Shown here: piece after piece, positions 1 to 8,161 of the stretch
How positions within the stretch are numbered: the stretch's first letter is position 1
How the letters are laid out: every line of letters starts with the position of its first letter
NCBI RefSeq assembly: GCF_022682495.2
Contig: NW_026527258.1
Span: forward strand, 496,001-560,000
Origin: Desmodus rotundus
Taxonomy: Eukaryota > Chordata > Mammalia > Chiroptera > Phyllostomidae
DNA: 64,000 nucleotides
Direction of reading: 5' to 3'
Translations under genes and position numbers: made by a program
Notes under the pieces: model-generated
The model's database searches: none
Seen by the model: only the letters and a program-made list of their open reading frames with translations
Told to the model about the DNA's origin: nothing

Positions 1-14
1 CTATTTGACGTGTT

Positions 15-33
15 ATCAATGTTCTCATTTCAG
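15..33 (+). repeat. Internal subrepeat A, copy 1 (unit 1)
   Basis: ATCAATGTTCTCATTTCAG matches 475-493 at 16 of 19 positions and 1783-1801 at 16 of 19. The similarity to the third copy continues to the right (18-42 against 1786-1810, 22 of 25). This is a diverged internal repeat and recurs in every unit. Confidence 0.6.
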
Positions 34-242
34 TAGGGGATGAAAGCAGTGGTGTGCCACATAGTGCGTACACTTGTCAGCATCCCGTCGAAGTACCTTG
101 CTGCAATGTAGGATCTCTGGCTCGTGTCATAGCCCAAGAGCTACAGAAATGATTTCCCTTCAGCAAAGGAGGGAATGCCAGCATAGCACTTTGTGATCCT
201 TGAAGGGGGATGAGCTTCCACAGTAGAGTTTTCTCCTAGGTA

Positions 243-260
243 CTTTTCGCATCCGAAAAG
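243..260. other. 7-bp-stem hairpin CTTTTCG/CGAAAAG (unit 1)
   Basis: Perfect inverted repeat CTTTTCG at 243-249 and CGAAAAG at 254-260 with a 4-base loop. It is present in most units, but unit 7 has lost one T of the left arm and units 26, 27 and 29 carry C248G, which breaks a pair. Strict structural constraint is therefore unlikely. Confidence 0.55.
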
Positions 261-281
261 CGTAGTCCCAAGAAGAAGAGA

Positions 282-299
282 AGGAACGGCCTAGTTCCT
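282..299. other. 6-bp-stem inverted repeat AGGAAC/GTTCCT (unit 1)
   Basis: AGGAAC at 282-287 and GTTCCT at 294-299 flank the loop GGCCTA. Units 3 and 4 change one loop base (290 C to T); the arms are kept. No function is assigned. Confidence 0.45.
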
Positions 300-333
300 C
301 ACTTTGACCATACAGTGTTTTCAACGCAGAAAC

Positions 334-353
334 GCATGTGAAGCTAGCAGTCC
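334..353 (+). repeat. Internal subrepeat B, copy 1 (unit 1)
   Basis: GCATGTGAAGCTAGCAGTCC matches 1163-1182 (GCACATGAAGCTCACAGTCC) at 16 of 20 positions. A shorter relative, CTCACAGTCC, occurs at 1088-1097 and again exactly at 1173-1182, 85 bp apart. Confidence 0.5.
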
Positions 354-429
354 CCTTACTCTATTCGAGTGAACGTCTCGGACACAGCACATGAGTCAAC
401 GGTTTGAAAGCTGGCAAGGACTCGGGAAT

Positions 430-439
430 GAACATGTTC
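430..439. other. 10-bp perfect palindrome GAACATGTTC (unit 1)
   Basis: Self-complementary GAACATGTTC, seen in all units I checked. It fits the generic pattern RRRCWWGYYY, which is a half-site of p53-family proteins in animals, but there is no adjacent second half-site. A 10-bp palindrome of this kind can easily occur by chance. Confidence 0.35.
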
Positions 440-474
440 CTGAGAAGTGGCTTTAAGCATGAACGCAGCACTCG

Positions 475-493
475 ATCAATGTGTTCATATCAG
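475..493 (+). repeat. Internal subrepeat A, copy 2 (unit 1)
   Basis: ATCAATGTGTTCATATCAG differs from copy 1 at three positions. It lies 460 bp downstream of copy 1, so it is not part of a regular monomer ladder. Confidence 0.5.
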
Positions 494-639
494 CTGAAGT
501 GGAAATGAGTGCCTTGTACCCTATCACACAACCTCTTCAGAACGTATGATCAGCTATTTTGCTCTCTTATCATTTCCCTTGCTGTGTTTGAGTCCAACGA
601 TCTACAGAATCACTTTCTCGTCATCCACGGACTCAAAGA

Positions 640-670
640 GAGTACAGGACTATGACTGCTATGAAGTGCA
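640..670 (+). repeat. Internal subrepeat C, copy 1 (unit 1)
   Basis: Matches 1481-1511 at 24 of 31 positions; shared elements are the ACAGGACTA core and a CTATGAA core. Weaker similarity extends about 10 bp upstream of both copies. It immediately precedes the telomere-like block. Confidence 0.55.
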
Positions 671-720
671 CTATCTTCTATGACACACTTTCCTCGACCG
701 GCGGCCGTCATCTGCCTATA

Positions 721-914
721 GCCCTAGCCCTAAGCCTACATGTAACATTAGCCCAAACCATCATCCTAACCCTAACCCTACTCTTATCCCTAACCCTACC
801 CCTCACCCTAACCCGAACCCAATCCCCAAACCGAACCCTAACCCTATCCCTAACCCTAATAATAAAGCTAATCCTAACCATATCCCGTATGCTAGCCCTA
901 ACCCTAACTCTATC
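721..914 (+). repeat. Degenerate telomere-like (CCCTAA)n block, unit 1
   Basis: About 194 bp of hexamer-phased sequence with nine exact CCCTAA words and many one-base variants (CCCGAA, CCCTAC, CCCAAA, CCTATC). The C-rich strand is the + strand, so the TTAGGG-type strand reads right to left. Every unit has the block at the same place: 2761-2954, 4801-4994, 6841-7034 and so on; the block in unit 32 is cut by the window end. Position 833 distinguishes two subfamilies: CCGAACC in most left-hand units, CCTAACC (canonical) in most right-hand units. The degeneracy is shared between units, so the block decayed before or during amplification and is not a live telomere. Confidence 0.93.
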
Positions 915-970
915 TTGAAACAGAAGTCGTCTCATATATCGGAGCTGTGGGTGTTGTTCTAACCAAAATG

Positions 971-996
971 CTCCTGAAATCATTTTCCATCAGGAG
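971..996. other. Hairpin CTCCTGA/TCAGGAG (unit 1)
   Basis: Perfect 7-bp arms at 971-977 and 990-996 with a 12-base loop. Both arms are unchanged in all copies; unit 6 has one loop substitution. It lies about 55 bp after the telomere-like block. No function is assigned. Confidence 0.6.
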
Positions 997-1053
997 TGAA
1001 TGAGCTGGGGCATAGCAGTATCTGAACGTTTCAGGACAGTGAGCTGCGAGTGT

Positions 1054-1077
1054 GGGGTTTTCGCCCCTCTATTTTTT
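1054..1077. other. GGGG/CCCC hairpin followed by T6 (unit 1)
   Basis: GGGG at 1054-1057 and CCCC at 1064-1067 enclose a 6-base loop; a T6 run follows at 1072-1077. The arms are kept in all copies while the loop varies: units 6 and 9 lack one T, and unit 31 has a C to T change. The layout resembles a stem plus T-tract terminator, but a 4-bp stem is short, and in a eukaryotic satellite transcription termination is only a guess. Confidence 0.45.
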
Positions 1078-1162
1078 CCTTGAAAAACTCACAGTCCGAC
1101 GATTTCCTGCAAGTACTGACTAGTATGTCTTGTGGATAAAACTGTTACTCGAACGTACATAT

Positions 1163-1182
1163 GCACATGAAGCTCACAGTCC
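1163..1182 (+). repeat. Internal subrepeat B, copy 2 (unit 1)
   Basis: Diverged partner of 334-353, with the same orientation. It lies at the beginning of the recurring 85-codon open frame, which argues that this frame is built from repeat sequence. Confidence 0.5.
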
Positions 1183-1480
1183 ATAGAGTCTATGCGGCTG
1201 AATTTCCTTCTCAGAGAACAGCAAGGATTTCATGGAAAGCTGCCACACGACTAGGGAGTCAGGATGTTTCACACAAGTGCCTTATTGGAAAAATTCATGT
1301 CCAGCGGGAAACACTCGGTCAATGGACTCGTTTCTGTAGAGTGCGAAATGTATGGGGTGCCGATATAACCGACCGATTTGGCCAATCATTCCAATTTGTT
1401 TTCCGTATGATCACCTAGGCGGTAACTTTGCTAGGCAAAGAGTTCAGGGATCACGTTCCCCCAGACAAAGGAATGAACGG

Positions 1481-1511
1481 GAGCACAGGACTACGCCAAC
1501 TATGAACTACA
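1481..1511 (+). repeat. Internal subrepeat C, copy 2 (unit 1)
   Basis: Diverged partner of 640-670, 841 bp downstream in the same orientation. It shows that part of the unit arose by an older internal duplication before the 2-kb unit was amplified. Confidence 0.55.
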
Positions 1512-1603
1512 GTCAGCTTGGCTACCACTGTTTTCGCCAAATTATGCGTTCTGGGAGGAAAGCGTATCCGGATGTTGGAAGACCGCTAGGCCATGCTACG
1601 TGA

Positions 1604-1616
1604 CTTGGACTCCAAG
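1604..1616. other. 13-bp palindrome CTTGGACTCCAAG (unit 1)
   Basis: Arms CTTGGA and TCCAAG around a central C. It is embedded in CTACGTGACTTGGACTCCA at 1596-1614, which recurs with 17 of 19 matches at 1855-1873, where the right arm is not preserved. So there is a palindrome and a direct repeat at the same place. Confidence 0.55.
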
Positions 1617-1713
1617 GCTCTGAAGATCTAAGGCAATATGGATCTCAGAGCACCCTGCGGGGCTCCCAGTGGAAGATAATACATTGGTGAAGTTGTGTTT
1701 TCTCCTCAACATC

Positions 1714-1752
1714 ACCCGCGAATAAACCTATTTCGTAGGAACCGGGTTTTTT
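1714..1752. other. ACCCG(G)/(C)CGGGT inverted repeat with T-run (unit 1)
   Basis: ACCCG at 1714-1718 pairs with CGGGT at 1743-1747. Where base 1719 is G (units 5-8, 15, 17, 19-31) the arms lengthen to ACCCGG/CCGGGT; where it is C (units 1-4, 9-14, 16, 18) they stay at 5 bp. The right arm is the end of the CENP-B-box-like motif, and the T-run after it is 6 or 7 long. An AATAAA word lies in the loop at 1721-1726. Confidence 0.55.
1731..1747 (+). other. CENP-B-box-like motif, unit 1
   Basis: TTTCGTAGGAACCGGGT fits nTTCGnnnnAnnCGGGn at all nine essential positions and the human consensus YTTCGTTGGAARCGGGA at 14 of 17. CENP-B, a pogo-transposase-derived protein, binds this box in mammalian centromeric satellites. 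All 31 complete units have it, one per unit: 1731, 3771, 5811, 7851, 9892, 11931, 13958, 15999, 18036, 20077, 22116, 24156, 26197, 28237, 30278, 32318, 34357, 36395, 38435, 40475, 42515, 44555, 46595, 48635, 50676, 52716, 54756, 56796, 58833, 60873 and 62914 (starts). Function is inferred; a chance match or a remnant of a pogo/Tigger terminal repeat is possible. Confidence 0.7.
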
Positions 1753-1782
1753 AGCCAAAGCCGTCTCAGCGTGGAACGTCTT

Positions 1783-1801
1783 CTGAATGTTCTCTTTTCA
1801 G
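1783..1801 (+). repeat. Internal subrepeat A, copy 3 (unit 1)
   Basis: CTGAATGTTCTCTTTTCAG, followed by a GTAG-rich segment that also resembles copy 1. It sits about 40 bp after the CENP-B-box-like motif. Because the array is circularly permuted, copy 3 and the copy 1 of the next unit are about 270 bp apart. Confidence 0.55.
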
Positions 1802-1854
1802 TAGTAGATGGAATGGGAGACTAAGGGTGTAGCCTAGGAAACGCACGGAGACTA

Positions 1855-1873
1855 CTACGTCCCTTGGACTCCA
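1855..1873 (+). repeat. Internal subrepeat D, copy 2 (unit 1)
   Basis: CTACGTCCCTTGGACTCCA, 17 of 19 identical to 1596-1614. Units 2 and 3 carry one substitution here (ggattcc instead of ggactcc). Confidence 0.5.
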
Positions 1874-2040
1874 CCCGTTCGTGAAGCATTAAGGGACGAA
1901 CAAGCTAAACGTACACCATGGGCCTAGCAGGGCATTCATTCCACTCTGAGAATACAGCAGTGAAGACTTTGCGCTCCCCTGCGTCATTCAGCAATTATAG
2001 GAACTCGTGCGAAAAGTGTTTTCCACAAAAGCCATCCACA

Positions 2041-4080
2041 CTATTTGACATGTTATCAATGTTCTCATTTCAGTAGGGGATGAAAGCAGTGGTGTGCCAC
2101 ATAGTGCGTACACTTGTCAGCATCCCGTCGAAGTACCTTGCTGCAATGTAGGATCTCTGGCTCGTGTCATAGCCGAAGAGCTACTGAAATGATTTCCCTT
2201 CAGCAAAGGAGGGAATGCCAGCATAGCACTTTGTGATCCTTGAAGGGGGATGAGCTTCCACAGTAGAGTTTTCTCCTAGGTACTTTTCGCATCCGAAAAG
2301 CGTAGTCCCAAGAAGAAGAGAAGGAACGGCCTAGTTCCTCACTTTGACCATACAGTGTTTTCAACGCAGAAACGCATGTGAAGCTAGCAGTCCCCTTACT
2401 CTATTCGAGTGAACGTCTCGGACACAGCACATGAGTCAACGGTTTGAAAGCTGGCAAGGACTCGGGAATGAACATGTTCCTGAGAAGTGGCTTTAAGCAT
2501 GAACGCAGCACTCGATCAATGTGTTCATATCAGCTGAAGTGGAAATGAGTGCCTTGTACCCTATCACACAACCTCTTCAGAACGTATGATCAGCTATTTT
2601 GCTCTCTTATCATTTCCCTTGCTGTGTTTGAGTCCAACGATCTACAGAATCACTTTCTCGTCATCCACGGACTCAAAGAGAGTACAGGACTATGACTGCT
2701 ATGAAGTGCACTATCTTCTATGACACACTTTCCTCGACCGGCGGCCGTCATCTGCCTATAGCCCTAGCCCTAAGCCTACATGTAACATTAGCCCAAACCA
2801 TCATCCTAACCCTAACCCTACTCTTATCCCTAACCCTACCCCTCACCCTAACCCGAACCCAATCCCCAAACCGAACCCTAACCCTATCCCTAACCCTAAT
2901 AATAAAGCTAATCCTAACCATATCCCGTATGCTAGCCCTAACCCTAACTCTATCTTGAAACAGAAGTCGTCTCATATATCGGAGCTGTGGGTGTTGTTCT
3001 AACCAAAATGCTCCTGAAATCATTTTCCATCAGGAGTGAATGAGCTGGGGCATAGCAGTATCTGAACGTTTCAGGACAGTGAGCTGCGAGTGTGGGGTTT
3101 TCGCCCCTCTATTTTTTCCTTGAAAAACTCACAGTCCGACGATTTCCTGCAAGTACTGACTAGTATGTCTTGTGGATAAAACTGTTACTCGAACGTACAT
3201 ATGCACATGAAGCTCACAGTCCATAGAGTCTATGCGGCTGAATTTCCTTCTCAGAGAACAGCAAGGATTTCATGGAAAGCTGCCACACGACTAGGGAGTC
3301 AGGATGTTTCACACAAGTGCCTTATTGGAAAAATTCATGTCCAGCGGGAAACACTCGGTCAATAGACTCGTTTCTGTAGAGTGCGAAATGTATGGGGTGC
3401 CCATATAACCGACCGATTTGGCCAATCATTCCAATTTGTTTTCCGTATGATCACCTAGGCGGTAACTTGGCTAGGCAAAGAGTTCAGGGATCACGTTGCC
3501 CCAGACAAAGGAATGAACGGGAGCACAGGACTACGCCAACTATGAACTACAGTCAGCTTGGCTACCACTGTTTTCGCCAAATTATGCGTTCTGGGAGGAA
3601 AGCGTATCCGGACATTGGAAGGCCGCTAGGCCATGCTACGTGACTTGGACTCCAAGGCTCTGAAGATCTAAGGCAATATGGATCTCAGAGCACCCTGCGG
3701 GGCTCCCAGTGGAAGATAATACATTGGTGAAGTTGTGTTTTCTCCTCAACATCACCCGCGAATAAACCTATTTCGTAGGAACCGGGTTTTTTAGCCAAAG
3801 CCGTCTCAGCGTGGAACGTCTTCTGAATGTTCTCTTTTCAGTAGTAGATGGAATGGGAGACTAAGGGTGTAGCCTAGGAAACGCACAGAGACTACTACGT
3901 CCCTTGGATTCCACCCGTACGTGAAGCATTAAGGGACGAACAAGCTAAACGTACACCATGGGCCTAGCAGGGCATTCATTCCACTCTGAGAATACAGCAG
4001 TGAAGACTTTGCGCTCCCCTGCGTCATTCAGCAATTATAGGAACTCGTGCGAAAAGTGTTTTCCACAAAAGCCATCCACA
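2041..4080 (+). repeat. Satellite unit 2 (2,040 bp)
   Basis: Telomere-like block 2761-2954; CENP-B-like box 3771-3787. The left half is like unit 1 (290C 323A 368A 662T), the right half differs: 1362C 1429G 1458G 1573C 1574A, plus changes near 3887, 3909 and 3919 shared only with unit 3. G to A at 3364 turns TGG into TAG in the recurring 85-codon frame, so that frame is interrupted here. Confidence 0.98.
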
Positions 4081-6120
4081 CTATTTGACGTGTTATCAAT
4101 GTTCTCATTTCAGTAGGGGATGAAAGCAGTGGTGTGCCACATAGTGCGTACACTTGTCAGCATCCCGTCGAAGTACCTTGCTGCAATGTAGGATCTCTGG
4201 CTCGTGTCATAGCCCAAGAGCTACTGAAATGATTTCCCTTCAGCAAAGGAGGGAATGCCAGCATAGCACTTTGTGATCCTTGAAGGGGGATGAGCTTCCA
4301 CAGTAGAGTTTTCTCCTAGGTACTTTTCGCATCCGAAAAGCGTAGTCCCAAGAAGAAGAGAAGGAACGGTCTAGTTCCTCACTTTGACCATACAGTGTTT
4401 TCAACGCAGAAACGCATGTGAAGCTAGCAGTCCCCTTACTCTATTCGCGTGAACGTCTCGGACACAGCACATGAGTCAACGGTTTGAAAGCTGGCAAGGA
4501 CTCGGGAATGAACATGTTCCTGAGAAGTGGCTTTAAGCATGAACGCAGCACTCGATCAATGTGTTCATATCAGCTGAAGTGGAAATGAGTGCCTTGTACC
4601 CTATCACACAACCTCTTCAGAACGTATGATCAGCTATTTTGCTCTCTTATCATTTCCCTTGCTGTGTTTGAGTCCAACGATCTACAGAATCACTTTCTCG
4701 TCATCCACGGACTCAAAGAGAGTACAGGACTATGACTGCTACGATGTGCACTATCTTCTATGACACACTTTCCTCGACCGGCGGCCGTCATCTACCTATA
4801 GCCCTAGCCCTAAGCCTACATGTAACATTAGCCCAAACCATCATCCTAACCCTAACCCTACTCTTATCCCTAACCCTACCCCTCACCCTAACCCGAACCC
4901 AATCCCCAAACCGAACCCTAACCCTATCCCTAACCCTAATAATAAAGCTAATCCTAACCATATCCCGTATGCTAGCCCTAACCCTAACTCTATCTTGAAA
5001 CAGAAGTCGTCTCATATATCGGAGCTGTGGGTGTTGTTCTAACCAAAATGCTCCTGAAATCATTTTCCATCAGGAGTGAATGAGCTGGGGCATAGCAGTA
5101 TCTGAACGTTTCAGGACAGTGAGCTGCGAGTGTGGGGTTTTCGCCCCTCTATTTTTTCCTTGAAAAACTCACAGTCCGACAATTTCCTGCAAGTACTGAC
5201 TAGTATGTCTTGTGGATAAAACTGTTACTCGAACGTACATATGCACATGAAGCTCACAGTCCATAGAGTCTATGCGGCTGAATTTCCTTCTCAGAGAACA
5301 GCAAGGATTTCATGGAAAGCTGCCACACGACTAGGGAGTCAGGATGTTTCACACAAGTGCCTTATTGGAAAAATTCATGTCCAGCGGGAAACACTCGGTC
5401 AATGGACTCGTTTCTGTAGAGTGCGAAATGTATGGGGTGCCCATATAACCGACCGATTTGGCCAATCATTCCAATTTGTTTTCCGTATGATCACCTAGGC
5501 GGTAACTTGGCTAGGCAAAGAGTTCAGGGATCACGTTGCCCCAGACAAAGGAATGAACGGGAGCACAGGACTACGCCAACTATGAACTACAGTCAGCTTG
5601 GCTACCACTGTTTTCGCCAAATTATGCGTTCTGGGAGGAAAGCGTATCCGGACATTGGAAGGCCGCTAGGCCATGCTACGTGACTTGGACTCCAAGGCTC
5701 TGAAGATCTAAGGCAATATGGATCTCAGAGCACCCTGCGGGGCTCCCAGTGGAAGATAATACATTGGTGAAGTTGTGTTTTCTCCTCAACATCACCCGCG
5801 AATAAACCTATTTCGTAGGAACCGGGTTTTTTAGCCAAAGCCGTCTCAGCGTGGAACGTCTTCTGAATGTTCTCTTTTCAGTAGTAGATGGAATGGGAGA
5901 CTAAGGGTGTAGCCTAGGAAACGCACAGAGACTACTACGTCCCTTGGATTCCACCCGTACGTGAAGCATTAAGGGACGAACAAGCTAAACGTACACCATG
6001 GGCCTAGCAGGGCATTCATTCCACTCTGAGAATACAGCAGTGAAGACTTTGCGCTCCCCTGCGTCATTCAGCAATTATAGGAACTCGTGCGAAAAGTGTT
6101 TTCCACAAAAGCCATCCACA
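4081..6120 (+). repeat. Satellite unit 3 (2,040 bp; mosaic)
   Basis: Block 4801-4994; box 5811-5827. The left half has 290T, 368C, 662C, 665T and 1101A, shared with unit 4; the right half (1362C 1429G 1458G 1574A, T6) is shared with unit 2. The switch lies between about 5181 and 5442. Confidence 0.98.
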
Positions 6121-8161
6121 CTATTTGACGTGTTATCAATGTTCTCATTTCAGTAGGGGATGAAAGCAGTGGTGTGCCACATAGTGCGTACACTTGTCAG
6201 CATCCCGTCGAAGTACCTTGCTGCAATGTAGGATCTCTGGCTCGTGTCATAGCCCAAGAGCTACTGAAATGATTTCCCTTCAGCAAAGGAGGGAATGCCA
6301 GCATAGCACTTTGTGATCCTTGAAGGGGGATGAGCTTCCACAGTAGAGTTTTCTCCTAGGTACTTTTCGCATCCGAAAAGCGTAGTCCCAAGAAGAAGAG
6401 AAGGAACGGTCTAGTTCCTCACTTTGACCATACAGTGTTTTCAACGCAGAAACGCATGTGAAGCTAGCAGTCCCCTTACTCTATTCGCGTGAACGTCTCG
6501 GACACAGCACATGAGTCAACGGTTTGAAAGCTGGCAAGGACTCGGGAATGAACATGTTCCTGAGAAGTGGCTTTAAGCATGAACGCAGCACTCGATCAAT
6601 GTGTTCATATCAGCTGAAGTGGAAATGAGTGCCTTGTACCCTATCACACAACCTCTTCAGAACGTATGATCAGCTATTTTGCTCTCTTATCATTTCCCTT
6701 GCTGTGTTTGAGTCCAACGATCTACAGAATCACTTTCTCGTCATCCACGGACTCAAAGAGAGTACAGGACTATGACTGCTACGATGTGCACTATCTTCTA
6801 TGACACACTTTCCTCGACCGGCGGCCGTCATCTACCTATAGCCCTAGCCCTAAGCCTACATGTAACATTAGCCCAAACCATCATCCTAACCCTAACCCTA
6901 CTCTTATCCCTAACCCTACCCCTCACCCTAACCCGAACCCAATCCCCAAACCGAACCCTAACCCTATCCCTAACCCTAATAATAAAGCTAATCCTAACCA
7001 TATCCCGTATGCTAGCCCTAACCCTAACTCTATCTTGAAACAGAAGTCGTCTCATATATCGGAGCTGTGGGTGTTGTTCTAACCAAAATGCTCCTGAAAT
7101 CATTTTCCATCAGGAGTGAATGAGCTGGGGCATAGCAGTATCTGAACGTTTCAGGACAGTGAGCTGCGAGTGTGGGGTTTTCGCCCCTCTATTTTTTCCT
7201 TGAAAAACTCACAGTCCGACAATTTCCTGCAAGTACTGACTAGTATGTCTTGTGGATAAAACTGTTACTCGAACGTACATATGCACATGAAGCTCACAGT
7301 CCATAGAGTCTATGCGGCTGAATTTCCTTCTCAGAGAACAGCAAGGATTTCATGGAAAGCTGCCACACGACTAGGGAGTCAGGATGTTTCACACAAGTGC
7401 CTTATTGGAAAAATTCATGTCCAGCGGGAAACACTCGGTCAATGGACTCGTTTCTGTAGAGTGCGAAATGTATGGGGTGCCGATATAACCGACCGATTTG
7501 GCCAATCATTCCAATTTGTTTTCCGTATGATCACCTAGGCGGTAACTTTGCTAGGCAAAGAGTTCAGGGATCACGTTCCCCCAGACAAAGGAATGAACGG
7601 GAGCACAGGACTACGCCAACTATGAACTACAGTCAGCTTGGCTACCACTGTTTTCGCCAAATTATGCGTTCTGGGAGGAAAGCGTATCCGGATGTTGGAA
7701 GGCCGCTAGGCCATGCTACGTGACTTGGACTCCAAGGCTCTGAAGATCTAAGGCAATATGGATCTCAGAGCACCCTGCGGGGCTCCCAGTGGAAGATAAT
7801 ACATTGGTGAAGTTGTGTTTTCTCCTCAACATCACCCGCGAATAAACCTATTTCGTAGGAACCGGGTTTTTTTAGCCAAAGCCGTCTCAGCGTGGAACGT
7901 CTTCTGAATGTTCTCTTTTCAGTAGTAGATGGAATGGGAGACTAAGGGTGTAGCCTAGGAAACGCACGGAGACTACTACGTCCCTTGGACTCCACCCGTT
8001 CGTGAAGCATTAAGGGACGAACAAGCTAAACGTACACCATGGGCCTAGCAGGGCATTCATTCCACTCTGAGAATACAGCAGTGAAGACTTTGCGCTCCCC
8101 TGCGTCATTCAGCAATTATAGGAACTCGTGAGAAAAGTGTTTTCCACAAAAGCCATCCACA
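6121..8161 (+). repeat. Satellite unit 4 (2,041 bp; mosaic)
   Basis: Block 6841-7034; box 7851-7867; T7. The left half equals unit 3 (290T 368C 662C 665T 1101A) and the right half resembles unit 1 (1362G 1429T 1458C 1573T). The unit ends with gtgagaaaag where others have gtgcgaaaag. Confidence 0.98.

Larger units (their letters stand above)
1..2040 (+). repeat. Satellite unit 1 (2,040 bp; reference unit)
   Basis: Used as the numbering reference. Telomere-like block at 721-914; CENP-B-box-like motif at 1731-1747. Alleles: 323A 368A 544G 662T 833G 1151G 1226G 1362G 1429T 1458C 1573T 1719C, T6. Private change: the GGCC/GGCC mini-palindrome near 1581-1592 is broken here (gaccgctaggcc instead of ggccgctaggcc). 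The right half (1362G 1429T 1458C 1573T) matches unit 4, three units away. Confidence 0.98.

Noticed and set aside
363..379. Second CENP-B-like site (attcgagtgaac...)
   Set aside because: The left half TTCGnnnnA fits, but the CGGG half does not; only five of nine essential bases match.
721..914. A functional chromosome end
   Set aside because: The hexamers are degenerate, flanked on both sides by unit sequence and repeated in every copy; this is interstitial telomere-like DNA.
652..918. LT-rich 88-codon frame starting at the ATG before the telomere-like block, present in every unit
   Set aside because: It is the CCCTAA hexamer read as CTA-ACC. Low complexity, no recognisable domain, and its length variants (for example 27053-27424, 33173-33544, 35223-35582) come from small upstream deletions or base changes.
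708..983. Minus-strand frame with repeated RVRVR, arginine-rich like a nucleic-acid-binding tail
   Set aside because: This is TTAGGG read as AGG-GTT. The absence of stops is a property of the hexamer phase and is not evidence for a gene.
1161..1603. Overlapping 85- and 83-codon plus-strand frames
   Set aside because: They overlap in different frames, change mostly at amino-acid-altering positions between copies, and one copy has a premature stop. The start region lies in an internal diverged repeat.
1721..1726. AATAAA as a polyadenylation signal
   Set aside because: A six-base word is expected by chance at this length, and there is no supported transcript or gene upstream.
1786..1801. Pyrimidine tract plus CAG resembling a 3-prime splice site
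   Set aside because: No exon or coding context; the same segment is better explained as an internal subrepeat copy.
1..2040. Unit length near 12 x 170 bp, suggesting an alpha-satellite-like 12-mer
   Set aside because: I see no 170-171 bp internal periodicity; the diverged internal repeats are spaced 85, 259, 460, 829, 841 and 1308 bp apart.
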